From a virus: a stretch of DNA of 27,520 bases. The DNA lies in the IMG/VR virus record IMGVR_UViG_3300047678_000846, positions 1-27,520 of that record; one strand, given 5' to 3'. The translations under genes were made by a program, and so were the position numbers. This document shows positions 20,043 through 27,520 of the stretch, piece by piece (position 1 is the stretch's first letter; each line of letters starts with the position of its first letter). The notes under the pieces are model-generated. The model made no database searches. It was not told where the DNA came from and saw only the letters and a list, made by a program, of their open reading frames with translations.

Positions 20043-20645
20043 CTATGCCACGAACACCGCAGCTCCTTGCGAGTTGCGCCGACGCAGTTCCGCGAGCATG
20101 TCGCGCTCACTCATCTCGCGCGCCCATGCAGGCCGGAGTTGGAAGTGCGGCTCGTCCTGGATCGTCTTCCAGTTGCCGCCCCATTCGAGGCCGAGCTTCA
20201 TGCCGAGCGCGCCCACGGCTTTGTAGGCAGGGGATTCGTCGAGGTAACGACCGCCCTCGAATACGCCGATGTCGAACGCGATGCCGAAATTGTGATTCGA
20301 GTAGCCGCCGCGCGCGTTGGTCACGATGCGCCCGGCCTTCGTGCGGCCTTGTTCGTAGAGCGCATCCTGCTCGGCGAACGTCCGAGTGCCGCTGATAATC
20401 TTGATGGCGATGCCGATGGCAGCGGCGCTCTCGATGAGCGCGCGGGCGAGCGGCTGAACCTGCGGGAGCAACGTGGCGATGGTTCGCTCGCTGCGCTCAT
20501 CGGCGAGCGACGTCGGAGCTGACGGAACGGGAGGCTCACCGACAATCGAGCGGTAGATCGCATTCCACGTTTGCAGCCCGGGATTTCCGTCCACGGTCAC
20601 ACCGATTTTTGCCTGCACTGCGCGGATGGTGGCATCGAGGCTCAT
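20043..20645 (-). CDS. M15-family peptidase endolysin (D-Ala-D-Ala/L-Ala-D-Glu type)
   Basis: A 200-residue lytic enzyme. Residues about 3-35 resemble a short peptidoglycan-binding helical repeat (IRAVQAKIGVTVDGNPG). The catalytic domain has the zinc site of M15/VanY peptidases: NARGGYSNHNFGIAFDIG gives the SxHxxGxAxD motif (His118, Asp125), and DEPHFQL supplies the second histidine (His167) after a conserved Glu-Trp-Gly-Gly. It should cleave stem peptides for host lysis. Its start overlaps the stop of the upstream lipoprotein (ATGA). It is the last structural/lysis gene before the cargo block. No signal peptide is present, so a holin or other route is required; no holin gene is recognisable here. 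Confidence 0.88.
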   Translation of the reverse strand: MSLDATIRAVQAKIGVTVDGNPGLQTWNAIYRSIVGEPPVPSAPTSLADERSERTIATLLPQVQPLARALIESAAAIGIAIKIISGTRTFAEQDALYEQGRTKAGRIVTNARGGYSNHNFGIAFDIGVFEGGRYLDESPAYKAVGALGMKLGLEWGGNWKTIQDEPHFQLRPAWAREMSERDMLAELRRRNSQGAAVFVA

Positions 20646-20821
20646 TTCGCGTAGCCCTCCTGCTTCGGCAGCGTGAACTCGACAGAACCGCCGCCGTATT
20701 TCGGATTCTGATACTCGACCCGCACAAGCGAGCCGCAACCGCTGAACATCCAAGCGATCAAAACGACGGCGAGGAAACTGAGGATGAGTTTGAGGGGATA
20801 AAAGAAAGAGTGCTGCTTCAT
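20642..20821 (-). CDS. Small lipoprotein, spanin-like candidate
   Basis: A 59-residue protein between large terminase and endolysin, with ATGA overlaps on both sides. It begins MKQHSFFYPLKLILSF, continues with a hydrophobic stretch to AWMFSGCGS, a lipobox with Cys as the likely lipidated residue (about residue 29), and then a short soluble tail with many Gly and polar residues. Placement beside the endolysin suggests a role in the last step of lysis of a host with an outer membrane, as for o-spanins such as Rz1, but the tail is not proline-rich, so this is tentative. An alternative is a superinfection-exclusion lipoprotein. Confidence 0.65.
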   Translation of the reverse strand: MKQHSFFYPLKLILSFLAVVLIAWMFSGCGSLVRVEYQNPKYGGGSVEFTLPKQEGYAK

Positions 20822-22650
20822 GCCGACTCGGCCGCGTCAACTTCCGCGTCCTCGCCCGCCGGTTCTGCGGGCACGACGGCCTCGCGCCCGATGAGTTTCA
20901 GCATGGTCGCCGCGGCGGCCTGCATCGCCTCGCAGTCGAGATAATGGTTGGGACGTTTTCCGACCTGTTTCCAGAGCCATTTCCCGCCGTCCTTCACGCG
21001 CTGCTCGCTTTCCATTTGCGCGAGGTAGTCGTCGTCGATGTCGTCGGGCACTTCCCACGTCGCACCGCGCTCCGGGTCTTGATTGCGCCGCAGCCGCGCG
21101 AGCGTGTCCTTGATGTTCAGATTGCTCCAATAGTGGACGAAGCAATGCCGGGTGTGACCGAGCACGACCTTGCGGCGCGGCGAATAGAACCGCTGGACGC
21201 TCTTTCCGCTCTTGGTGCGGTGAACGAAGGTCGCGCGCCGGTCGCCCATCAGCGCGACCCAGCCGCGGTCGGCGCACTCGCGATAAACGTCGTAGGTCGC
21301 GTGGCCGGCATCGAGAAAGACCAGGCTCGGGTGGATGCCAAACCGCGCCTGCAACGCCTCCACGTCCTCGAAAGTGAGCAGCCGCTCGTTCCAGACCAAG
21401 CGGGAGGAACCAGTCGCGCTCCACGAGCGCACGATGGCGAACAGGTGGTCGAGCTGGCAGTCCACGGTCAGGACGCGGAGTGGTGCGGCAATGTCGCCCG
21501 GCTCGAACGGCGCGGCGACGAGCTTGCCGCGTGCGTTCACACCCGCTTCATCCTCCCAAAGCTCGCCCTTGTGGTAGCCACTGCGCGTGATCTCGAGCTT
21601 GTAGTCCTCGGCATATTCGCGCCACGGCACCGCGAGCCGCTTTTGGTAGAATTGCTTGAGCGCGGTGATGTCGCCACGTCGCACGATGGCCTTCGCCCGC
21701 AGATACAGCTCCGCGAGCGCGCCCCAGCTCATTGTGCAGAGAGCGTTCCAGTGGAAGCCGACGTTCTCTTTGGCCGCGCGCGGGTTCTGCACGACGAAAC
21801 GCCCGGTTGCGTTCAACTCGCGCCGCGTGCGGTCGCTGTCGTCGAAGTAGTGATTGCACGACGCGCACCGCATCGCTGCCGTGCGCCGGACCTCGGCGTA
21901 GTCCCACTCGCCAGCTTCATCGCGTGCCGACTTCGACCACTCGATTTGATCCCACGTCCACGGCTGCCGTGCGCCGCACTTCGGGCACTGGAACATCCAC
22001 TCCCGCATGTCGGTCGTCTCGAATTTGCGGTGCGTGTCGTCGTTCTCCTCGCCGCCCTGCGACATGAACACGCACTTGCCCAGCCAGCCGAACGCCGTGA
22101 CGCGCGCCTCGGCCTCGGCCATGTGACCCACGGGCCAGCGCCACGTTTCGTCGCCGATGAGCCAGCGGATCGAGCGCCGCTGGAGGTTCGTCTTGTTGTG
22201 CGCGCCGAGCACCCAGAGCGTCATGCCGTTGCGAAAGTGGATCGTCGTGTTCCGCTTCTTGTGCCGGTCAGTGGGAAAGAGCGCCTTCACCGGGGCGCAG
22301 TCCTCGAAGAGCTTGTGCAGCCGAGATTCCGCCTGATCCTTGGCGTCGTCGTCGGTCTGGTCGAGCCAGAGCGTCGGGCCGGGGAGGTTGGCGATGATGT
22401 GGCAGAGGCCCAGCTCGCCCACGCTCGTCTTGCCAGACTGAATCGCCGCGATAATGAACACTAGGCGGACACGCGGGTCGATCAGGGCTTCGAGCGGCTC
22501 ACGGATCTGCGGTGAGTTGTCCGAACGAAAGCGGCCGGGAATCGGCGAGTATGGAATCGAGCCGATGTGCTGTTCGGCCCACGCCCACGGCGGGCGACGA
22601 TCCGGCGGACGCCACGCCTCGCGCCACACGCTGACGAGATTCGCGTTCAT
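20818..22650 (-). CDS. Terminase large subunit, lambda GpA family
   Basis: A 610-residue packaging motor. The ATPase half has Walker A in AAIQSGKTSVG (residues 68-78) and Walker B in RWLIGDETWRW (Asp167, Glu168). A zinc-knuckle pair, QCPKCGARQ and RCASCNHYF, lies roughly at residues 220-270. The nuclease half contains LTVDCQLDHLFAIV and LVFLDAGHATYDVY, supplying the metal-binding aspartates, as in the GpA group of terminases. The start chosen is MNANLVSVWREAW, which overlaps the small-subunit stop as ATGA; 15 further open codons upstream lack support. The family generates cohesive ends. Gene order TerS-TerL agrees. The C-terminus is acidic (GEDAEVDAAESA). Confidence 0.95.
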   Translation of the reverse strand: MNANLVSVWREAWRPPDRRPPWAWAEQHIGSIPYSPIPGRFRSDNSPQIREPLEALIDPRVRLVFIIAAIQSGKTSVGELGLCHIIANLPGPTLWLDQTDDDAKDQAESRLHKLFEDCAPVKALFPTDRHKKRNTTIHFRNGMTLWVLGAHNKTNLQRRSIRWLIGDETWRWPVGHMAEAEARVTAFGWLGKCVFMSQGGEENDDTHRKFETTDMREWMFQCPKCGARQPWTWDQIEWSKSARDEAGEWDYAEVRRTAAMRCASCNHYFDDSDRTRRELNATGRFVVQNPRAAKENVGFHWNALCTMSWGALAELYLRAKAIVRRGDITALKQFYQKRLAVPWREYAEDYKLEITRSGYHKGELWEDEAGVNARGKLVAAPFEPGDIAAPLRVLTVDCQLDHLFAIVRSWSATGSSRLVWNERLLTFEDVEALQARFGIHPSLVFLDAGHATYDVYRECADRGWVALMGDRRATFVHRTKSGKSVQRFYSPRRKVVLGHTRHCFVHYWSNLNIKDTLARLRRNQDPERGATWEVPDDIDDDYLAQMESEQRVKDGGKWLWKQVGKRPNHYLDCEAMQAAAATMLKLIGREAVVPAEPAGEDAEVDAAESA

Positions 22651-23240
22651 CCGGCGTGCAGCACCGAAAGCACTTCGTCGATGGCTTTGCGGCACTCCTC
22701 CTGGATGCCCGTTGCGTCGAGGCCGGAGAGGATCGGCGGCAGCTCGTTTTCAAATTTGCGCCGCAGCAACGCCGTCGCCTGGCCGACGAGATTCGTCCAG
22801 TCCGCACGCACCTGCTCGACCGGGATGAACTCACCGCGCTTCACCGCCAGCCGCAGCTCACGCTCCTCGACCTCGGCCAGAAGTTTTCGCGCCTTGAGCG
22901 CCTGCTGGATGTCGGGCGTTTCCTCGCCGCCTTTGAGCCCGCGCTGGCGCATGAACTCACGCCACTGCGCCACGTCGTGAAAGCCGTTGGATGCAGGCTT
23001 CGGTGCGTCCTCGAATTTCTTCCAGCCGTTGATCGTCTGGCGCGTGACCTTCAGTGCCGTCGCCAGCTCGACGAAGTTGCGCACAAACGCCGGGCCGTCA
23101 CCGCCCGCGCCGGCGGCCATCGACTGCAACATCGCCCGCTCGGTGCGGCTGATCTTCCCGCCCGCCTGCACTCGTTTGACGAGATTGGCGAAATCGCGGT
23201 TGAGCAGCTTTTTGGCAACGTCCGGCGGAATGGAGTCCAT
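22647..23240 (-). CDS. Terminase small subunit (DNA-recognition)
   Basis: A 197-residue protein directly upstream of and overlapping the large terminase. A helix-turn-helix is visible around residues 55-80 (ELATALKVTRQTINGWKKF), the type of domain Nu1-like small terminases use to bind the packaging site. A long charged helix rich in Glu, Lys and Arg follows (KARKLLAEVEERELRLAVKRGEFI), then a C-terminal helical segment that would contact the large subunit. Length is near that of lambda Nu1. The assignment rests on the HTH, the architecture and the position. Confidence 0.85.
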   Translation of the reverse strand: MDSIPPDVAKKLLNRDFANLVKRVQAGGKISRTERAMLQSMAAGAGGDGPAFVRNFVELATALKVTRQTINGWKKFEDAPKPASNGFHDVAQWREFMRQRGLKGGEETPDIQQALKARKLLAEVEERELRLAVKRGEFIPVEQVRADWTNLVGQATALLRRKFENELPPILSGLDATGIQEECRKAIDEVLSVLHAG

Positions 23241-23302
23241 GCGCCCTCGCGGGCGTCAACGGTCGCCGGTTCGTGGCGACACGAACCCCTGCTATTGCTC
23301 GA

Positions 23303-23860
23303 TTATTTTCCCCAGCAAAGCAGCCCAAATTTCTCCGCGGCAAGCATGTGTCGAAACCTACTCCACGGCACCACCTTCTTGCTTAGGAACGGAATACCGT
23401 TTCCGGCCACGAAAATGCGCTTGGGGTTTTCGCCCACACCGTAAACCACGACCCAGTGTGCCGTGTCTCGTTCCCGAGTTTTTACCAATGTGATCGCCGG
23501 AAATCCCTGTTCGATAGCACAGGCAAAAGTGGCGTAGGTTAGCTTCTTAACCACACGCACTCCAAGGCCGCTTTGCCGCAATGCCTGGATGAGTCGGGTG
23601 TTTGTTACACCGTCAATCTCACGCGGCCTCACCTTCTGCCAAAACATGTCGATGCTCGCTTTCGGCTTAAAAGTATGGAGAACCATGAGGCCCGCAACAA
23701 ACGCACATGAGTAAGACTGAGTTTGCCTGTATCCGGGGACGTTGAGCACCGTGTCGGCATCCGACTGCGGGCCAGGAAGCCGGTCGCCGACATACGCCCA
23801 TCCCTTTGAGTCCATAAGGGAGTCCCAAGCCCGCGTTAGAAGATTTCTAGAATCGTTCAT
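23303..23860 (-). CDS. Papain-like C39-type cysteine protease domain protein
   Basis: A 185-residue protein with the residue pattern of C39-like peptidases: GYRQTQSYSCAFVAGLM (oxyanion Gln46 or Gln48, nucleophile Cys52), DTAHWVVVYGV (His135) and a following FVAGNG (Asn154). A stand-alone peptidase of this class could trim a phage or host protein; the usual ABC-transporter partner is absent. There is no signal peptide, so it acts in the cytoplasm. Its start overlaps the stop of the upstream HTH gene (ATGA), so the two are translated together, a toxin-like or regulator-processing pairing. Base composition is lower in GC than the terminase genes. Substrate unknown. Confidence 0.7.
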   Translation of the reverse strand: MNDSRNLLTRAWDSLMDSKGWAYVGDRLPGPQSDADTVLNVPGYRQTQSYSCAFVAGLMVLHTFKPKASIDMFWQKVRPREIDGVTNTRLIQALRQSGLGVRVVKKLTYATFACAIEQGFPAITLVKTRERDTAHWVVVYGVGENPKRIFVAGNGIPFLSKKVVPWSRFRHMLAAEKFGLLCWGK

Positions 23861-24090
23861 GGGGTTTTGATCCGGCTTCTCCGTCGCTGCGGCTTCGCGG
23901 TGGCCTTTGTCGGCCCTTCGATGAGCCTGAGCATTGCCTTCAATCCGAACCCTTGCGGCATCGCGCGCTCCTGCTCCCAGTTTTCTAGCGAGCGTTTGGA
24001 GACTCCGAGCATCTCAGCGGCGGTGCGCTGGGTGTAGTTGTTTCGTTCCCGCCAGGTGACGAGCGTCTTGGCAAAATCTCGGTGGGTCAT
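23857..24090 (-). CDS. XRE-family helix-turn-helix regulator
   Basis: A 77-residue DNA-binding protein. The HTH spans about residues 16-50 (NNYTQRTAAEMLGVSKRSL, then ENWEQERAMPQGF), followed by a basic tail (KPQRRRSRIKTP). It probably binds the 67-bp divergent region in front of it, shared with the plus-strand ParB-like gene, and may control both directions. It overlaps the protease gene by four bases. Confidence 0.85.
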   Translation of the reverse strand: MTHRDFAKTLVTWRERNNYTQRTAAEMLGVSKRSLENWEQERAMPQGFGLKAMLRLIEGPTKATAKPQRRRSRIKTP

Positions 24091-24157
24091 GCAGCGCGAT
24101 TGTCCGCAGGCTGCGGAGGTGCGTCAAGGTCGTGTCCTTTGACAAGCAGCGGGCGTC

Positions 24158-24961
24158 GTGAAGATCCATTGCGCGCACAACGCCCTCGTCGATCCTGCGA
24201 CACTCAAGCCGAATCCGGTCAATCCGAACCGGCATAGCGCGCATCAGATTCAGCTTCTAGCCTCCATCATTCAGGAGCAGGGCTGGCGCGGGCCGATCAC
24301 CGTCAGCAAACGCAGCGGGTTGATTGTCCGCGGCCACGGGCGTCTGGAAGCCGCACTGCTGATGAGCGCGGAGAAGGTGCCCGTGGACTATCAGGACTAC
24401 GCGAGCGACGCGGAGGAACTCGCCGATCTGCTCGCCGATAACCGCCTCTCGGAACTCGCCGAGCTGGACGAGGACGATTTGAAGCGCGTCATCGAAAGCA
24501 TCCGCGCGAGTGATCCGTCGTTCGACGTGGAACTCACCGGCTTCATGGAAGACGAGATTGCGCGTCTCTACGATGAGAAGCCGGAGGACGACGTGGAGAC
24601 GGTGCCTCGCATGGAGATTCAGGCGTTCGAGCACCACGACTATCTCGTGTTCATGTTTCACGACCTTCGCGACTGGATGCTCGCGCTCCAGCTCCTCGGC
24701 GTCCGCGAAGTGGATTTCTCAATCACCCGCAAAACCAAAAAAATCGGCATTGGCCGTGTGCTTCATGGAAAACGAATCCTCGAACTCGCCCGCCGCGCGT
24801 CCGCCGGCGGAAATCAACCTGCTCTCCCCGAAGGACTGGCCGGAACTGGCCCCGCTGAGCCTGCGCCTGGTGATCATGTCGCGGAGCCGCCCGCGAACGA
24901 TCAACAGTCACCGCCTGTTCCCGAGCGCGACGCTCGTGGTTCCCGAAAGCGAGCTGGCTGA
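24158..24961 (+). CDS. ParB/sulfiredoxin-like domain protein
   Basis: A 267-residue protein whose first 100 residues are a ParB N-terminal-type domain: LKPNPVNPNRHSAHQIQLLA, WRGPITVSKRSGLIVRGHGR (the conserved GHGR, residues 59-62), and LADNRLSELAELDED. In phages such domains bind or cut DNA and often sit beside DNA-modification genes. The middle (FMFHDLRDWMLALQLLGVRE) is a separate small domain. The last 60 residues are Pro/Ala-rich and overlap the next gene by 197 bases, so either the tail is real overlapping coding or the protein ends effectively earlier. It is not the chromosome-partitioning ParB: no parA gene or parS site is seen. Confidence 0.82.
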   Translation: MKIHCAHNALVDPATLKPNPVNPNRHSAHQIQLLASIIQEQGWRGPITVSKRSGLIVRGHGRLEAALLMSAEKVPVDYQDYASDAEELADLLADNRLSELAELDEDDLKRVIESIRASDPSFDVELTGFMEDEIARLYDEKPEDDVETVPRMEIQAFEHHDYLVFMFHDLRDWMLALQLLGVREVDFSITRKTKKIGIGRVLHGKRILELARRASAGGNQPALPEGLAGTGPAEPAPGDHVAEPPANDQQSPPVPERDARGSRKRAG

Positions 24962-25595
24962 TTACGCACACATCGCGCTGGAGAAGGTCACGATTCCCGA
25001 CGATGTGACGGGCGTGAGCGCCGTGCGGAACTGGATTCTGCGGCGCTTCACCGAGGACTCCACCGTGATGCTCGACGACGACATCACCGCCTGCGTCTGC
25101 ATGGTGTCGCTGCGCTGCCGCAAGCTCTCGACCGACGAGACGCTGGCGATGCTGGAGAACTCGGCTTACTGCGCACGCGGCGCCGGGGCTCGGCTGTTCG
25201 GCTGGCACCAGCGCAGCGATCCGCGCCTGCTCCAGCGCAACGATCCGTTTGGCGTCCACCATTGGGTCGGCGGCGCCGTGGGCGTCGTGCGCGATGTGAA
25301 CGGCGGCGTGCCGAAGTGGGACGAGCTGCTCAAGTGCAAGTGTGACATCGACGCCACGCTCGAAGAACTGATGGTCAATCGCCTGGTCTGGAATGAGGCC
25401 CGATTCTGTTTCGTGCAGGAGCGGGACAAAAACCTGGGTGGCAATTCGATCTTCCGTTCCGCCGAGCGCATCGCCGCCGAAAAGCGTTACCTCAAGCGGA
25501 AGTGGAAAGCCCACATCCGGTTCGAGAGCTATCAAAGTCAGGACAAGACCGCGATTGATGCGCCCCGCCGGCAATCCTTCTCCCTCGATGCGTAG
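24765..25595 (+). CDS. TET-associated-type GT-A glycosyltransferase (TAGT-like)
   Basis: A 276-residue GT-A-fold enzyme. It shows an N-terminal strand LRLVIMSRSRPRTI, the motif LVVPESELADYA, then GVSAVRNWILRRF and STVMLDDDITACV, where Asp104-106 form the DxD-like metal and sugar-nucleotide site. This order matches glycosyltransferases of phage DNA-hypermodification clusters that decorate hydroxymethylcytosine made by TET/JBP dioxygenases. A later segment VHHWVGGAVGVVRDV and basic C-terminal helices follow. The start chosen is MENESSNSPAARPP, inside the end of the ParB-like gene; a later start would remove the first strand. No TET gene is in the window. The substrate base and sugar are inferred from family only. 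Confidence 0.7.
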   Translation: MENESSNSPAARPPAEINLLSPKDWPELAPLSLRLVIMSRSRPRTINSHRLFPSATLVVPESELADYAHIALEKVTIPDDVTGVSAVRNWILRRFTEDSTVMLDDDITACVCMVSLRCRKLSTDETLAMLENSAYCARGAGARLFGWHQRSDPRLLQRNDPFGVHHWVGGAVGVVRDVNGGVPKWDELLKCKCDIDATLEELMVNRLVWNEARFCFVQERDKNLGGNSIFRSAERIAAEKRYLKRKWKAHIRFESYQSQDKTAIDAPRRQSFSLDA

Positions 25596-25760
25596 CCGGA
25601 CAGTTACGATGCAAATGGTGCGGCTCAGCGATGGACAACGCGAGGCTCGTGCGACGAGGGAAAGGCCATGCCCACATCACCTACGCGCGACCGCTCGAAG
25701 CACCCCTCAACACCCTCCTTTCTTTTTGGCCCAACGTGCTCGGCGAACGAACATCAAGAC

Positions 25761-26309
25761 ATGCGATTTCTAACTAAACGAGGCTATGAGTTTGGCGAGG
25801 TTTCCTCGGCGATGCAGAAGGCTATCCGCCGTGGAGACACTCGCCTTGCGGGTTATTGGTCTCTGGAACTCTGGGCCAGCGGCTACGGCAACTATGTCTG
25901 GAAGCGGCTGCTCACCGTGAGCGCCGAAGACTGCTGGGGGATTCTTACTCAGGAAGTAAAGGCACTCCATGATGGCTACACCCTTGTGAACGCCAACGTG
26001 CCGGCAAAGCAGGCCAAGGGCCGAATCTTCATCAGCAAGGCCGTGATCCTTCTCTGCGCGGCGAAAAAGAACCGGGACGCCGACCACCTGCAAAACTTCG
26101 TGTATGACCAGTGTGCGGGCCTCGACGCTGACAAGCTCGCCGCCGATTTAGAGAAAGCCGGGCGCGAGAAAATCCCCGACTACGCCTTCGACTGCCACAC
26201 GCAGAAGGGCCGTAAGATGGGCAAGAGCAAGGCGGAGTTTTTCCGCGATGAGCAGGCGGCACTTGAACCGTTTCAGCCCGGGTTGTTTGATGACATCATC
26301 GACGGGTGA
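25761..26309 (+). CDS. RarA/MgsA C-terminal-domain-like protein, no ATPase domain
   Basis: A 182-residue helical protein starting MRFLTKRGYEFGEVSSAM. The segment AIRRGDTRLAGYWSLELWASGYGNYVWKRLLTVSAEDC (split at its middle) resembles the tetramerisation/helical domain of replication-associated ATPases RarA/MgsA, where a similar tryptophan-lysine-arginine and SAEDxG pattern occurs. The AAA+ ATPase half is missing entirely and nothing upstream encodes it. An in-frame ATG lies 93 bases earlier but without supporting sequence. It could act as a clamp-loader or SSB-interacting adaptor in phage replication. Family call is by pattern memory only. Confidence 0.5.
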   Translation: MRFLTKRGYEFGEVSSAMQKAIRRGDTRLAGYWSLELWASGYGNYVWKRLLTVSAEDCWGILTQEVKALHDGYTLVNANVPAKQAKGRIFISKAVILLCAAKKNRDADHLQNFVYDQCAGLDADKLAADLEKAGREKIPDYAFDCHTQKGRKMGKSKAEFFRDEQAALEPFQPGLFDDIIDG

Positions 26310-26392
26310 ACAAACGCCTACTGAGTGAGCCGTTGCCCTGTCTTTCCAAGTCCCTAAGTCCAATCGCTGGGAGCGCCCGCGAGAACGCCCGC

Positions 26393-27520
26393 TCAGAACA
26401 GCACACCGAAGCCGATCGTAAAGGTATCCACTTGCTGTTTGGTGAAATTCAAGCCGCCCCATTCGTAGCTGGCATTGATGGCTACCTTCTGATTCAGTTC
26501 CTTGTCCTTGAAAAGGTCGTATGAGAGCGTCGAACGGAAATAGGAGGGATGGCTGTTCGAACCGGAGATTGCAGCAAGATAACTATAAACGGTGGTCAGC
26601 GAGAGTTCCCGACCTCCCGGCAGGGATGGCATGGCGAGCTGCAGTTGCACAGTCGGCCCCATCCGGAAGAACGAACCTTTGGTGCCCGTCCAGGCTTTCC
26701 CCGTATCCTGAATATCGCCGCCTTCCATATGGAGCCAAGCGCGGAGCTGCATCTCGATGATGGAGTTGTCACTCTTGTCGGCCTGCGCGGGGATCTTTTT
26801 TATTAGGACAGTGCGGTAGCCGAGGATTCCTTGAGAACCCGAACGAAAACGAGGTTCGAAATCCATCTCAAAACCAGCAAGACCAGCACGATGGTCATGA
26901 TCTGTCGCATAAACACCCGCGGCACGGATCTGGAGACCATAATTGAAGGCTGGCGTGAATTTCCGATCCGAACCCCAAAAGTCCATATAAAACCCCAAAC
27001 GATACAGAAGGGAATCCGTTTCATCTGTGGGTTTGCCATTTGTTGTCACGCGATCATAGGTGATGCTTGGAGCGACGGCAAACCGGCGCAACGAGAATGA
27101 TGATCCCTTGAGCCAGGCAAGCGTGTATGGAAGGATAATCGCTCCATGGGCGCTCCATGTGTCGGACTTGGCCTTTCCATCGTGGGAATATGAAACTGTT
27201 GCACCTTCCAAGTCTCCAAGCACCTTGCTTCCATCCTTCTTGTCGGGATTGAACACGCTCGCATCTTCGTCGAAGACCACGTCGCGCCAATCGCGGCGGA
27301 TTCGCGCCATGCGCAGGCCCTGCTCAGCTTGAAACTCGCCGAGCCGTGCTTTTCCGACAGCGCTTGCTAATGCGTCAATCCGCGCCTGTTCCTCTGGAGT
27401 ACCTGAAACCCGCTTGGCGGGTTCGAAGCTGGGAAGTAACATGGCAGCAGAGCCGCGGCGGGCGACAAAGGACTTGCCAGAGGCGCGCCGGGCGGGCACA
27501 AAGCCATGCGGAACGCAAGC
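26393..27520 (-). CDS. Outer-membrane beta-barrel-like protein, 5' end beyond window
   Basis: The frame is open to the right edge, so the start is not seen; at least 375 codons are present. The C-terminal 250 residues are alternating-hydrophobic strands with many aromatic residues (for example KFTPAFNYGLQIRAAG and REL-SLTTVYSYLAA) and end in Phe after FTIGFGVLF, the C-terminal aromatic signature used by outer-membrane assembly machinery. The visible N-terminal part is charged and helical (QARIDALASAVGKARLGEFQ). Strand and lower GC differ from the phage module, so it may be host flanking DNA. No enzymatic motif is seen. Confidence 0.6.
   Translation of the reverse strand, partial: ACVPHGFVPARRASGKSFVARRGSAAMLLPSFEPAKRVSGTPEEQARIDALASAVGKARLGEFQAEQGLRMARIRRDWRDVVFDEDASVFNPDKKDGSKVLGDLEGATVSYSHDGKAKSDTWSAHGAIILPYTLAWLKGSSFSLRRFAVAPSITYDRVTTNGKPTDETDSLLYRLGFYMDFWGSDRKFTPAFNYGLQIRAAGVYATDHDHRAGLAGFEMDFEPRFRSGSQGILGYRTVLIKKIPAQADKSDNSIIEMQLRAWLHMEGGDIQDTGKAWTGTKGSFFRMGPTVQLQLAMPSLPGGRELSLTTVYSYLAAISGSNSHPSYFRSTLSYDLFKDKELNQKVAINASYEWGGLNFTKQQVDTFTIGFGVLF

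Noticed and set aside
20944-22464. 506-codon plus-strand frame
   Set aside because: It is antisense to the large terminase, which carries Walker and zinc motifs; no sign of real coding.
24158-24961. Plasmid or chromosome partition ParB
   Set aside because: No parA gene, no parS-like repeats, and the C-terminal part differs; the domain is better explained as a phage ParB/sulfiredoxin-like protein.

Overview
The window is high-GC DNA carrying the head-assembly module of a tailed, lambda-like siphophage or prophage. A 16-kb block of accessory genes sits inside that module. Nothing in the sequence fixes the host. High GC, a lipoprotein signal and an outer-membrane barrel gene at the right edge point to a host with an outer membrane (Verrucomicrobiota would fit, but this is a weak guess). 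No integrase or attachment site is visible, so prophage versus free phage stays open.

Layout. Read right to left on the minus strand, the late genes are an HTH regulator and a C39-like cysteine protease (24.1-23.3 kb), small and large terminase (23.2-20.8 kb), a short lipoprotein and an M15 endolysin (20.8-20.0 kb). The module resumes at 4.1 kb with a small head-joining protein, portal, S49 protease, a coiled-coil scaffold candidate and the major capsid protein (4.1-0 kb). Neighbouring genes mostly overlap by ATGA, typical of a phage operon. Divergent plus-strand genes at 24.2-26.3 kb encode a ParB-like protein, a TET-associated-type glycosyltransferase (DNA hypermodification candidate) and a stand-alone RarA/MgsA C-terminal-like protein. 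A beta-barrel gene runs off the right edge.

Cargo (4.1-20.0 kb). On the plus strand there is an AddB-like/AddA-like helicase-nuclease pair. On the minus strand, read from the right, there is an array of 39 tRNA genes (19.24-15.09 kb) covering all 20 amino acids, interrupted by one basic protein gene. It is followed by a COG3541-type nucleotidyltransferase, a sensorless histidine kinase, a receiver-TIR fusion, an RtcB RNA ligase and an HNH endonuclease. Upstream of the array, 19.24-19.61 kb holds a series of strong hairpins ending in a plus-strand rho-independent terminator. A 25-bp element there is repeated in the rtcB leader.

Main observation. Thirty-six of the 39 tRNAs carry G instead of U at position 55, and most of these have an AGC motif in the D-loop instead of G18G19. 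The three tRNAs that keep TTC at 54-56 are also the ones that keep a normal GG D-loop. The array therefore appears to use a rewired elbow contact, with internal covariation as support. With RtcB, the nucleotidyltransferase and a two-component TIR effector alongside, the most economical reading is an RNA-damage/tRNA-replacement and abortive-defence island carried by a phage. The link between these parts is inference.
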